In this document: one piece after another, positions 17,659 through 26,290 of the stretch
Numbering within the stretch: the first letter of the stretch is position 1
Layout of the letters: the number at the start of each line of letters is the position of its first letter
Source of the DNA: Tous-C4FEB sp044356555
GTDB taxonomy: Bacteria > Verrucomicrobiota > Verrucomicrobiia > Opitutales > Opitutaceae
Length of the DNA stretch: 64,000 nt
Direction of reading: 5' to 3'
NCBI GenBank assembly: GCA_044356555.1
Contig: JBIKWB010000024.1
Location: 1-64,000 of the forward strand
Position numbers and translations under genes: made by a program
The notes under the pieces: generated by a model
What the model was told of the DNA's origin: nothing
Database searches by the model: none
The model's input: only the letters and a program-made list of their open reading frames with translations

Positions 17659-18663
17659 ATGAAACCGCTCCTGCACACCCTCGTCGTCCTCACCACGGCC
17701 CTTGTGTCCGTCGCCACCGCCCAAGCCGCGACGCCGGCCTCCGCCGCGAAGAAACCGCTCACGAAAATCACCCTGCAACTGGACTGGGTCGCCGAACCCC
17801 AGCACGGCGGCATTTATCAGGCCCAAGTCCGCGGCTTCTTCGCGGCCGAGGGCCTCGACGTCACGATTGTCCCGGGCGGACCCAACGCCTTCGTCACCCA
17901 AAAAGTCGCCACCAACCAAGCGCAGCTCGGCCAAGGCGACAGCACCGACATCCTCCAAAAAATCGCCGTCGGCCTGCCCTTGCTCTCCGTCGCCGCCGTT
18001 TTCCAGGACGACCCTTCCGGCCTGCTCATCAACCCTTCCAGCTCCGTTCGCCGCTTCGAAGACCTCCAGGGCAAAACCGTCATCGCCCGCCCCGAGTGGA
18101 CGTTTCTCGCCCTCCTGAAAAAGAAATACGGCGTCACCGTGAACGTGGTCCCGCAGAGTTTTTCGGTCGCCGCCTTCCTCGGCGACAAGGAGGCGATCCA
18201 ACAGGGCTATTTTATCGCGGAGCCCTACTTCATCGAAAAAGCCGGCGGCGCCAAACCCCGCTTCCTTTCCTCGTGGGACGCCGGCTTCCGCGCTTACGCG
18301 GTCCTTTTCACCAATCGTAAATTTGCCCGCGAAAATCCCGAAGCGCTTCGCGCGTTCATGCGCGCCTATGTGAAAGGCTGGCGAGACTACCTCGAAGGCG
18401 ATCCCACCGCCGCCCACGCGGCGATGAAACTCACCAACTCGTCCATCGACGACAAGTTCGCGCTGGCCTCCCGCCAACTGATTCTCGATGAGAAGCTCGT
18501 CACCGGCCGAGACGCCGACGGCGGTCTCGCCAACATCGGCCAACTCTCCACCAGCCGTTTCGCCACCCAAATTACCCAGCTCGAAGAGATCGGTCTGCTC
18601 GCCAAGGGCAAAGTCACCCCCGCCCAAGCAATGACCACCGAATTCCTGCCGTCCTCCAAATAG
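17659..18663 (+). CDS. NMT1/THI5-like ABC substrate-binding protein (ThiY-like)
   Basis: A 334-residue periplasmic protein with a signal peptide (LLHTLVVLTTALVSVATAQA). LQLDWVAEPQHGGIYQAQVRGFFAAEGLDV is the NMT1/THI5 family opening, and AQLGQGDSTDIL follows. Relatives bind thiamine pyrimidine precursors (ThiY), riboflavin or similar small rings; which one cannot be told here. It is the third gene of the 16016-18663 importer. No TPP riboswitch sequence was seen upstream of the operon, so the thiamine link is unproven. ATG at 17659 is chosen because the signal peptide starts there; an in-frame extension to 17404 would lie inside the permease gene. Confidence 0.9.
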   Translation: MKPLLHTLVVLTTALVSVATAQAATPASAAKKPLTKITLQLDWVAEPQHGGIYQAQVRGFFAAEGLDVTIVPGGPNAFVTQKVATNQAQLGQGDSTDILQKIAVGLPLLSVAAVFQDDPSGLLINPSSSVRRFEDLQGKTVIARPEWTFLALLKKKYGVTVNVVPQSFSVAAFLGDKEAIQQGYFIAEPYFIEKAGGAKPRFLSSWDAGFRAYAVLFTNRKFARENPEALRAFMRAYVKGWRDYLEGDPTAAHAAMKLTNSSIDDKFALASRQLILDEKLVTGRDADGGLANIGQLSTSRFATQITQLEEIGLLAKGKVTPAQAMTTEFLPSSK

Positions 18664-18802
18664 GGCACCATCTCGGCCCCGCCCTTCCCCGTCGGTCCCA
18701 AATCGGGCGGGCCGCCGTTCACGACCACACCCACGTTTCACGCCGGGCGTATTTCGTGGTTTCCATCTCGCGTTGGGCTCCTACCTAATCGGCGCTTTCC
18801 CC

Positions 18803-19915
18803 ATGCCCGCCCGTCTTCGCGCGCTCTTTCGTTTTCAAGAAAGCGGCCTGCTCCTCGTCATCCTTGCCCTCGGCGCCCTCCTCACCGCCTTCGCCGGCAC
18901 CGTGCGCACTCCGGTTTTTGAACGCGCTGCCGACGGTACCCGCGCCCGCGTTTACACCACCGATGCGGCCGGCGAACGGGTGCCGCTCACGATCGAGAAA
19001 AACAAATTTCTCAACGCCCAGAATCTCGCGCAACTCGCCAAAGACACCTCGTTCATCGCCATCATGGCCGTCGGCATGGCGCTCGTGATCATCTCCGGCG
19101 GTATCGATCTCACCGTCGGATCCATCTACGCTCTTGCCTCTGTCGCCGGTGCCCTCGTGCTCCGTCACTTCGGCGCGGAAGGACCCGCCGCGACTTCGCC
19201 CATCCTCGGAATTTTGCTCGGGACCGGCACTTGTCTCGGGATCGCCGCGCTTTGCGGCCTCGCCTCCGGCAGTCTCATCGTCGCGCTCCGCGTGCACCCG
19301 TTTATCATCACGCTCGGCGGCATGGCGATCTACCGCGGCATCGCCTTCGTCATCACCGAAGGTCAATCCATCGGCAGTTTTCCCGCGGCATTTCGCGAGT
19401 TTGTGCGCTTCGAAGTCGGCGACGGCCTCGGGGTGGTTCCCCTCGCCACGATGCTCGTCGTGCTTTTCGTCGGGTGGATCTTTCTCTCTCGCCTCGCCGC
19501 CGGCCGACGCGTCTACGCCATCGGCGGCAACGAGCTCGCCGCGCGTTTCTCCGGTATCCGCGTCGAGCGGGTCAAACTGGGCGTCTACGTCATCTCCGGC
19601 CTGTGCGCGGGCATCGCCGCCCTGCTCTCGATCGGTTACTACGGCGCGGCCACCTCCGGCGATGGCCAAGGCTACGAGCTCAACGTCATTGCCGCTGCCG
19701 TCGTCGGCGGCGCCAGTCTCAACGGCGGCCGAGGCTCCGCTCTCGGGGTTGTCCTCGGCGCACTGATCATCCAAATGATTTCCAGCGGGATCGTCATTCT
19801 TGGCATCAACCAAAACTACAGCCAAATCATCATCGGTTCCGTCGTCATCTTCGCAGTCGTCCTCGACAACCTTAACACCTGGCTCGCCAAACGCCGCCTC
19901 ACCGCCGCCGCCTGA
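18803..19915 (+). CDS. Ribose-type sugar ABC transporter permease (RbsC-like)
   Basis: A 370-residue permease of the RbsC family: AVGMALVIISGGIDLTVGSIYALASV and GGNELAARFSGIRVERVKLGVYVISGL are its hallmark stretches. It is longer than RbsC (about 320) because some 45 hydrophilic residues (RTPVFERAADGTRARVYTTD and on) lie between the first and second helices, where RbsC has a short loop. With the following binding protein and double ATPase it forms one importer (order permease, binding protein, ATPase). ATG at 18803 is preferred over the in-frame codon at 18773, because MPARLRALFRFQESG leads directly into helix 1. Confidence 0.92.
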   Translation: MPARLRALFRFQESGLLLVILALGALLTAFAGTVRTPVFERAADGTRARVYTTDAAGERVPLTIEKNKFLNAQNLAQLAKDTSFIAIMAVGMALVIISGGIDLTVGSIYALASVAGALVLRHFGAEGPAATSPILGILLGTGTCLGIAALCGLASGSLIVALRVHPFIITLGGMAIYRGIAFVITEGQSIGSFPAAFREFVRFEVGDGLGVVPLATMLVVLFVGWIFLSRLAAGRRVYAIGGNELAARFSGIRVERVKLGVYVISGLCAGIAALLSIGYYGAATSGDGQGYELNVIAAAVVGGASLNGGRGSALGVVLGALIIQMISSGIVILGINQNYSQIIIGSVVIFAVVLDNLNTWLAKRRLTAAA

Positions 19916-19984
19916 TTTCCATAAAACCTGGCCCCTGTCGCCCTCGTTGCCCCCCTTTTTCCTCGTTCAAAACTTCCCCCTCCC

Positions 19985-20941
19985 ATGCAGAAAATCCTCC
20001 TCGCCGCTCTCGCCCTCGCGTTCGCCTCGGTAGCCCAAGCCGCCGAAAAATCCCGCACGATCACCATCGGTCTCGTCGCCAAATCCCAAGGCAACCCCGT
20101 CTTCCAAGCCGCCCGCGTCGGTGCCGTTGACGCCGCCAAGGAGCTCGGCGCCAAACACAAACTGACCATCAAAATCGACTGGCGCACCCCCAACGAGGAA
20201 GACGCCCAGAAACAGGCCGAGGCCATCGAGCAACTCGTCCTCACCGGCGCCGAGGGCATCGCCGTCGCTTGCTCCGACGCCAACAAACTGACCGACGCCA
20301 TCAACTCCGCCGTCAAAAACGGGGTGCCCGTCGCCACCTTCGACTCCGATGCCCCCGCGTCGAAGCGCTTCGTCACTTACGGCGTCGACGACCTGCTTTG
20401 CGGCGCCCAAGTCATGGACGAACTCGCCAAAATCATGAACGGCCGCGGCGTCGTCGCCATTCTCGCGGGCAACCAAAACGCCCCGAACCTCCAGATCCGC
20501 GTCAAGGGCGTGCGCGAAGCCGCCAAAAAATATCCCGGTATCACGATCCGCGACGCCTTCTATCACAAAGAGACCGCGCAGGACGCCGCCGCCAAGGTCG
20601 AGCAGGTCATGCAGGCCAACCCCGACATCACCGGCTGGGCCATGATCGGTGGCTGGCCGCTGTTCACCGAAAACGCCCTCAAGTGGCAACCCGGCACCGT
20701 CAAGTGCGTCGCCGTCGACGCTCTACCCGCGCAGCTCGCCTACATCCGCAGCGGCCACGTTCCCGTGCTCCTTGCGCAACAGTGCTACGAGTGGGGCTAC
20801 AAATCCGTCGAGCACCTCATCAACAAAATCGTCCTCAAGAAAGACCCGGTCGCCGTCAAAGACATCAGCGCCCTCATCCCCGTGACCAAAGACAACGTGG
20901 ACGCCTTCGCCAAAAACTGGGACAAGTGGCTGCCAAAGTAA
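19985..20941 (+). CDS. Sugar ABC transporter substrate-binding protein (RbsB-like)
   Basis: A 318-residue periplasmic binding protein with a signal peptide (KILLAALALAFASVAQAA). The periplasmic-binding-4 pattern is seen: GLVAKSQGNPVFQAARVGAVDAAKEL, GAEGIAVACSDA, PVATFDSDA, YGVDDLLCGA and LAQQCYEWGYKSVEHL. It delivers a sugar to the RbsC-like permease encoded 69 bp upstream. The sugar cannot be told from sequence; ribose, rhamnose or a related monosaccharide are options in this family. Confidence 0.93.
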   Translation: MQKILLAALALAFASVAQAAEKSRTITIGLVAKSQGNPVFQAARVGAVDAAKELGAKHKLTIKIDWRTPNEEDAQKQAEAIEQLVLTGAEGIAVACSDANKLTDAINSAVKNGVPVATFDSDAPASKRFVTYGVDDLLCGAQVMDELAKIMNGRGVVAILAGNQNAPNLQIRVKGVREAAKKYPGITIRDAFYHKETAQDAAAKVEQVMQANPDITGWAMIGGWPLFTENALKWQPGTVKCVAVDALPAQLAYIRSGHVPVLLAQQCYEWGYKSVEHLINKIVLKKDPVAVKDISALIPVTKDNVDAFAKNWDKWLPK

Positions 20942-20945
20942 AAAC

Positions 20946-20971
20946 GTAGGGCCGGGCCTCCGACCCGCCCT
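20946..20971. repeat. Intergenic repeat, copy 1 of a GTAGGGC...CTCCGACCCGCCC element
   Basis: GTAGGGCCGGGCCTCCGACC continues to CGCCCT in the gap between the sugar-binding protein and the ATPase. Similar sequences are at 22528-22551 and 34474-34500. Each has an imperfect inverted symmetry (GGCGGGGTC / GACCCGCC). Confidence 0.6.
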
Positions 20972-21025
20972 CTTTGGGCGCACGGCCGGCCACCACCGCC
21001 CTGCCTCCGATTCACCCTTGGCCCC

Positions 21026-22519
21026 GTGCCCTTCCTAGAGTTCCGCCAGATCACCAAGCGCTTCCCTGGCGTCCTCGCGCTCAACGGCGTCTCCCTCACC
21101 GTCGAGCGCGGCACCTGCCACGCGCTCATCGGTGAAAACGGCGCCGGCAAAAGCACCCTCGGGAAAATCCTCGCCGGCGTTTACACCGCCGATTCCGGCC
21201 AAATTCTTATCGACGGTCGGCCGGTCGCACCGACCACCCCACTCGCCGCCCGCGAACTCGGCATCGCGATGGTCCACCAAGAACTCGCGTTCTGCCCCAA
21301 CCTCTCCGTCGCCGAAAACCTCTGCCTCGGAGACCTTCCTCGTCGCCGCGGCTTTATCGACCGCTCCGCCCTCCGCGCCCGCGCCCGTGCCTTGCTTGCC
21401 GCCGTCGGCGCCGACATCGATCCCGACATCCCGATCGGCACCCTTTCAACGGGTCGGGAACAGCTCGTTCAGATCGCCGCCGCCGTCGGCACCGGCGCGC
21501 AGATCATCGTGATGGACGAACCCACGAGCTCGCTTTCCGCCGCCGAGACCACCGATCTTTTTCGCCTCGTCCGCGAGCTCAAGGCCCGCGGCCTCACGCT
21601 TATCTATGTGTCGCATCGCCTCGAGGAGCTCTTCGCCCTTTGCGATCATATCACCGTCCTCCGCGACGGCCGCCATATCGCCACCGAGGCCATCGCCTCG
21701 ATCACGCCGGCCCGCGTCGTCACCCAAATGATCGGCCGCGAACTCCGCGCCCACACTCCCGTCCATCTCGCCCGCGAACTCGGCCCGGTCCGATTGAGCG
21801 CGACCGCCCTCACGTCGCCGGGCCATTTCACCAACATTCCGCTCTCGGTCCGCGCCGGCGAAATCGTCGGTCTGGCCGGCATTGTCGGCGCCGGTCGCAG
21901 CGAAGTAGTGCAAGCCCTCTTCGGCCTTGATCCCGCCGCCACCGGCGAGGTCCGCATCAACGACCGCCCGCTTGCCCTCGGCTCCATCGAACAAGCCCTT
22001 GCCGCCGGCCTTGGACTCGTCCCGGAAGATCGGAAGCGCCAAGGTCTCGTCCTCGGACTGAACTGCCGCGAAAACACCGCCCTCGCCGCGCTGCCGTTGC
22101 TCACGCGCTTCGGTTTCGTCCGGCGCGCCGCCGAAGCGACCCTCACCGCGCGCTATGCCACGCGCCTCCGCGTAAAAACCCCCTCGATGGAAGCGATCAC
22201 GGCCGGCCTCAGCGGCGGTAATCAACAAAAGATCGCCCTCGCCAAATGGCTCGCCCGGGACTGCGACGTGCTCCTCATCGACGAGCCCACCCGCGGAGTC
22301 GACGTGGGCGCGAAGGCCGAGATTTACCAATTGCTCGACGAACTCGCCTGCGAGGGCAAAGCGCTCCTCGTCGTGTCCTCCGAGCTTCCTGAATTGATCG
22401 GCCTCTGCCGGCGGATTCTGGTCATGCGTCAAGGCGCGCTCGCGGGCGAACTCCCCCACGCTGCCTTCAGCGAAGCTGCCCTCATGCAATTGATGGCCGG
22501 TCTCCCCGCTGCCGCCTGA
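21026..22519 (+). CDS. Sugar ABC transporter double ATP-binding protein (RbsA-like)
   Basis: A 497-residue protein with two ABC domains. The first has GENGAGKSTLGKILAG near residue 36 and STGREQLVQIAAAV with MDEPTSSLS. The second has GIVGAGRSEVVQALFG near 285, then LSGGNQQKIALAKWL and LIDEPTRGVDVGAK. The RbsA/MglA/XylG family powers monosaccharide importers. It completes the set begun by the permease at 18803 and the binding protein at 19985. The start is a GTG at 21026; the conserved domain begins at once (FLEFRQITKRFPGV). Confidence 0.94.
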   Translation: MPFLEFRQITKRFPGVLALNGVSLTVERGTCHALIGENGAGKSTLGKILAGVYTADSGQILIDGRPVAPTTPLAARELGIAMVHQELAFCPNLSVAENLCLGDLPRRRGFIDRSALRARARALLAAVGADIDPDIPIGTLSTGREQLVQIAAAVGTGAQIIVMDEPTSSLSAAETTDLFRLVRELKARGLTLIYVSHRLEELFALCDHITVLRDGRHIATEAIASITPARVVTQMIGRELRAHTPVHLARELGPVRLSATALTSPGHFTNIPLSVRAGEIVGLAGIVGAGRSEVVQALFGLDPAATGEVRINDRPLALGSIEQALAAGLGLVPEDRKRQGLVLGLNCRENTALAALPLLTRFGFVRRAAEATLTARYATRLRVKTPSMEAITAGLSGGNQQKIALAKWLARDCDVLLIDEPTRGVDVGAKAEIYQLLDELACEGKALLVVSSELPELIGLCRRILVMRQGALAGELPHAAFSEAALMQLMAGLPAAA

Positions 22520-22527
22520 GCGTGTCG

Positions 22528-22551
22528 CAGGGCGGGGTCTCCGACCCGCCC
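22528..22551. repeat. Intergenic repeat, copy 2 of the CTCCGACCCGCCC element
   Basis: CAGGGCGGGGTCTCCGACCC then GCCC, shortly after the sugar ATPase stop. GGCGGGGTC and GACCCGCC can pair as a hairpin. See copy 1. Confidence 0.6.
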
Positions 22552-22669
22552 CCTTTTGATTTGGCAAGCGCCACGGACGCCAAATCCACGCCCAGCCAAT
22601 GCCAAAATCTGCGCCTCGTTCGCCAATCCCCGCGCAGCCAAACCGCGCCGATCCGACTAGACTGGGCCC

Positions 22670-23128
22670 ATGAAAACCATCCTCGCCCCCATCGACTTTT
22701 CCGCCGTGAGCGACGCCGTGATCGACGCCGCAGTGCTCCTCGCCCGTGCCGCTTCCGCCCGTATTGTCCTGCTGAGCGTGGTCCAACCTCCGGTCATCAC
22801 GAGTGACTATGGCCCGATGCTCGAAAACATCGGTGAGATCGTGGCCGCGAGTGAAAAAACTCTCGCCCGCCGGCTCAAACAACTCGTCAAGCGTCTCGTC
22901 GCGGCCGACCTACCCGTTGAGACCGTGCTCCTCACCGGCACTCCCGCCCAACTCATCTTGGCCCAAGCTGAGGTCGAGCAGGCCGACTACATCATAATGG
23001 GCTCGCACGGCCACACGGCCCTCTACGATTTGCTCGTCGGCAGCACAACTCATCAGGTCCTTCGCAAAGCGAAGTGCCCGGTAGTGATCGTCCCGTCGCC
23101 GACGAAGGCCGCGGGTAAAAAAAAGTAA
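22670..23128 (+). CDS. Universal stress protein, UspA family
   Basis: A 152-residue single-domain Usp: KTILAPIDFSAVSDAVIDAA at the N-terminus and the ATP-binding motif GSHGHTALYDLLVGSTT (G-x2-G-x9-G-S) near residue 108, ending in CPVVIVPS. The motif marks it as an ATP-binding Usp. It is expected to be cytoplasmic and induced by stress or starvation, but no regulator site is recognised. It stands alone between the sugar importer and the PVC-type heme protein; a perfect 20-bp palindrome follows at 23173. Confidence 0.93.
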   Translation: MKTILAPIDFSAVSDAVIDAAVLLARAASARIVLLSVVQPPVITSDYGPMLENIGEIVAASEKTLARRLKQLVKRLVAADLPVETVLLTGTPAQLILAQAEVEQADYIIMGSHGHTALYDLLVGSTTHQVLRKAKCPVVIVPSPTKAAGKKK

Positions 23129-23172
23129 GCGGACCGCCAACCGGCCCACACCGGCCGGTGGCGAACCGAGGA

Positions 23173-23192
23173 GCGTAAGGCGCGCCTTACGC
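23173..23192. repeat. Perfect 20-bp palindrome after uspA
   Basis: GCGTAAGGCGCGCCTTACGC reads the same on both strands. It lies 45 bp after the uspA stop and about 170 bp before the next start. A second small inverted repeat, ACCGGCC/GGCCGGT, is at 23140-23159. There is no T tract, so it is not a classic terminator. Confidence 0.7.
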
Positions 23193-23362
23193 ACCCTCGA
23201 GCGCCCGCCTGATTCGAGTTCCACTTTGCCCTTATCACGCCCGATGAGCGCGGCCCGGAAGCGGCTTTGCCTCATCGCCCCTTCCTCCCGCCCCGCGAGC
23301 TTCGCAACGCTTCCGTTTTCGGCGTACTTGCCAAATCCCGCGGCGGTTGTTCCCGTATTGGA

Positions 23363-26125
23363 ATGCGTCCCCCCGTCGCCCCCGCTCCGCGTTCCCTTCT
23401 CAGCCCGTGGCTCCTCGCCACCGCGCTCGCCATCCCGGCCTCGCTACTACTCGCCCAGGCACCCGCGCCCGCCACCCCGGCCGCACCGACTGCCGCCGTC
23501 GCCGCGCCCACCCCCGAGCTGATCCCCGTCAACATGCTCTCCGTGCCCGAGGGCTTCGAAGTCACCCTTTGGGCCAAGTCCCCGCTGTTCAATAATCCGA
23601 CGAACATGGACATCGACGCCCAAGGCCGCATCTGGATCACCGAGGGCGTTAACTATCGCAAGAACTCCGGCCGCGCTTCCGCCGGAGACAAAATCACCGT
23701 CCTGTCCGACACCGATGGCGACGGCCAAGCCGACTCCAGTTACACCTTCGTCCAAGAGCCCGGGCTCGTCGCGCCACTCGGGATGTCGGTCATCGACAAC
23801 CGCATCTTCGTCTCCAACGCCCCCGACCTCATCGTCTACACCGACGTTGACCGCGACGGGAAATTCAATCCCGCGATCGACAAACGCGACGTGCTCCTCA
23901 CCGGCTTCAACGGCCGCAACCACGACCACTCGCTCCACTCCGTCACCTTCGGCCCCGACGGCCTCCTCTACTTTTCCCAAGGCAATTGCGGCGCCCTTTT
24001 TACCGATCGCTCCAACCGCACCTTCCGCGTCGGTAGCCCCTACGATCCCATCAACAGCGGCGGCGCCGGCGCGCTCTATAGCTGGCGTCCACCCCAAATC
24101 GCCGGGGCCAAGAGCGACGACGGCCACGTTTATCTCGGTGGTTTTACCGCGCGCATGCAGCCCGACGCGACCCGCGTCGAAATCATCGGCCACAACTACC
24201 GCAACAGCTACGAGCAAACCGTCACTTCGTTCGGCGATGTCTTCCAAAACGACAACGACGATCCGCCGGCCTGTCGCACCACGTTCCTCATCGAATACGG
24301 CAACCTCGGCTTCGCCTCCTTCGACGGTAAGCGCACGTGGAACGCCGACCGGCGTCCCGGCCAGTCCATCCCTACCGCGGAGTGGCGCCAGGAAGATCCC
24401 CACACCATTCCCGCCGGCGACGTTTACGGCGGCGGTTCGCCCACCGGCATCGTCAGCTATGAAGGCGACGCCTTTGGCGAGAAATGGCGCGGCTTGCTCC
24501 TCAGCGCCGAGCCCAGCCGCAACGTCGTGTTCGGCTATTTCCCCAAGACCGAGGGCGCCGGCTTCGGCCTCGAACGCTTCGATTTCATCACCTCGAATCA
24601 AGAAAAGGAATTCGCCGGCGTCGACTTCAAGGGGGGCATGAAGTCGGTCAACTCTGAGCTGAAAACGTTCTTCCGCCCCTCCGACGTCGCCGTCGGACCC
24701 GACGGAGCGATCTACGTCGCCGACTGGTTTGACCCGCGCGTCGGCGGCCACGCCGACCTTGATACCAAGACCGTCGGGGCCATCTACCGCATCGCGCCCA
24801 AGGGGTTCAAGTCCGTCGTGCCAAAGTTCGATCTCACGACCACTGCCGGCCAGATCGCCGCGTTGAAAAACCCCTCGGTCAACGTGCGCGCCTCCGGCTT
24901 CATCCCGCTCAAGGCGCAAGGTGCCGCCGCGGTTCCCGCCGTCGCCGCTCTCCTCAGCGACGCCAACCCCTTCATCCGCGCCCGCGCGATCTTCCTCCTC
25001 GCCCACCTCGGAGCGCCCGGCATCGCCCTCGTCGAAAAACAACTTTCCTCCGCCGATGCGCAAACCCGTGTCGCCGCTTACCGCGCCCTCCGCCGCGCCG
25101 ATCAACCTTATCTGAATCACGCCGCGAAACTCGCCTCCGACCCTTCACCCGCCGTGCGCCGCGAGGTCGCGACCTCCCTCCGCGACGTCCCCTTCGCCGC
25201 CGCCCGCGATATTCTTCTCACTCTAGCCAAAGGCTACGACGGCAAAGACCGCGCTTACCTCGCCGCTTGGGGCATCGGTGCCACTCATAAAGAAGCCGAT
25301 CTTTACGCGGCCCTAGCCGCCGCCCAGCCGGAAAAAGACCCGCTCAAATGGCCGTCCGCCCATGCCGACCTCGTCTGGCGCCTCACGCCCGCCGATGCCG
25401 TGACGGCATTCGCCGCCCGCGCCTCGTCCAACGCCCTGCCCGATGCGGCCCGCCTCGCCGCATTGACCGCGCTCGGTTTCACGCCAAACCGCGATGCCGC
25501 CTTCGCGATCCTAGACCTCGCACAAAGCGCCAAAGGAAAAGTCCAAGCCACTGCCCTCTGGTGGCTGCTCAACTACAAAGATTCCCGCTGGGCCGCCTTT
25601 GGGCTTAATCCCGAGCTCAAATCCCGCGGTCTCTACGACCCGGAAAAGGTCGTGTTAACCACGAGCGTGATCGCCCCGCCGCCCCCCACGAAGCTTCCGC
25701 CGGTCGCCGAAATCGCCGCTCTGAAAGGCGACGCTGCCCGCGGCGCCGCCTTCGCGGCCACCTGCTACATCTGCCACCGCATCGGCGGCAACGGCGTCGA
25801 TTACGCACCCGACCTCACCGGCTTCGCCAGCCGACAGCCCACCGAGGTCGTCATCAATTCTATTGTGAATCCGTCCTCCGATATCGCCCACGGCTACGAA
25901 GGCACCGAATTCATTTTGAAGGACGGCACCGTCATCCACGGCCTCCCTCTCACCTCGGGCGATCCGGTCATCGTTCAGTCGATGGGCGGCACCAACCAGA
26001 TGATCCCCGCCGGCAAAATCAAATCCCGCCAGCGCCTAAATCGCTCCCTCATGCTCAGCAGCGAACAACTCGGCCTCAACGCCCAAGCCGTCGCCGATCT
26101 CGTTGCCTACCTCAAAACCCAGTAG
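23363..26125 (+). CDS. PVC-type CxxCH heme-binding dehydrogenase-like protein with HEAT repeats
   Basis: About 920 residues with a signal peptide (WLLATALAIPASLLLAQA). Order: a PQQ/glucose dehydrogenase-like propeller (GFEVTLWAKSPLFNNPTNMD, DAQGRIWITEGVNY, FGPDGLLYFSQGN, VGPDGAIYVADWFDPR), then HEAT-like repeats from about residue 490, then a cytochrome c-like domain with CYICH at 801-805. This is the Planctomycetes/Verrucomicrobia membrane-bound dehydrogenase family (TIGR02604/TIGR02603). These proteins are periplasmic and probably oxidise sugars, passing electrons to a heme; substrates are largely unknown. The GGG run at 24632 lies within the frame and is not a break. ATG at 23363 is chosen for its signal peptide; an in-frame extension exists to 23267. 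Confidence 0.92.
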   Translation: MRPPVAPAPRSLLSPWLLATALAIPASLLLAQAPAPATPAAPTAAVAAPTPELIPVNMLSVPEGFEVTLWAKSPLFNNPTNMDIDAQGRIWITEGVNYRKNSGRASAGDKITVLSDTDGDGQADSSYTFVQEPGLVAPLGMSVIDNRIFVSNAPDLIVYTDVDRDGKFNPAIDKRDVLLTGFNGRNHDHSLHSVTFGPDGLLYFSQGNCGALFTDRSNRTFRVGSPYDPINSGGAGALYSWRPPQIAGAKSDDGHVYLGGFTARMQPDATRVEIIGHNYRNSYEQTVTSFGDVFQNDNDDPPACRTTFLIEYGNLGFASFDGKRTWNADRRPGQSIPTAEWRQEDPHTIPAGDVYGGGSPTGIVSYEGDAFGEKWRGLLLSAEPSRNVVFGYFPKTEGAGFGLERFDFITSNQEKEFAGVDFKGGMKSVNSELKTFFRPSDVAVGPDGAIYVADWFDPRVGGHADLDTKTVGAIYRIAPKGFKSVVPKFDLTTTAGQIAALKNPSVNVRASGFIPLKAQGAAAVPAVAALLSDANPFIRARAIFLLAHLGAPGIALVEKQLSSADAQTRVAAYRALRRADQPYLNHAAKLASDPSPAVRREVATSLRDVPFAAARDILLTLAKGYDGKDRAYLAAWGIGATHKEADLYAALAAAQPEKDPLKWPSAHADLVWRLTPADAVTAFAARASSNALPDAARLAALTALGFTPNRDAAFAILDLAQSAKGKVQATALWWLLNYKDSRWAAFGLNPELKSRGLYDPEKVVLTTSVIAPPPPTKLPPVAEIAALKGDAARGAAFAATCYICHRIGGNGVDYAPDLTGFASRQPTEVVINSIVNPSSDIAHGYEGTEFILKDGTVIHGLPLTSGDPVIVQSMGGTNQMIPAGKIKSRQRLNRSLMLSSEQLGLNAQAVADLVAYLKTQ

Positions 26126-26191
26126 AACCACCGCCCAAACTGGTTTTTCCAAGGGAACACCGGCACGTCCGATCCCGGCCAGCCAATCCCC

Positions 26192-26220
26192 AAGCCCCGA
26201 CGTTACAGTCGGGGCTTTTT
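26192..26220 (+). terminator. Rho-independent terminator after the CxxCH protein
   Basis: AAGCCCCGAC pairs with GTCGGGGCTT around a 6-base loop, followed by TTTT, 66 bp after the stop codon at 26125. Confidence 0.92.
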
Positions 26221-26290
26221 CGTCCACCGCATCATGTGGCCTTGGAAATAATCTTTATTGTTGGCCAACCTGCGGTGTGAATTCCGCTCC

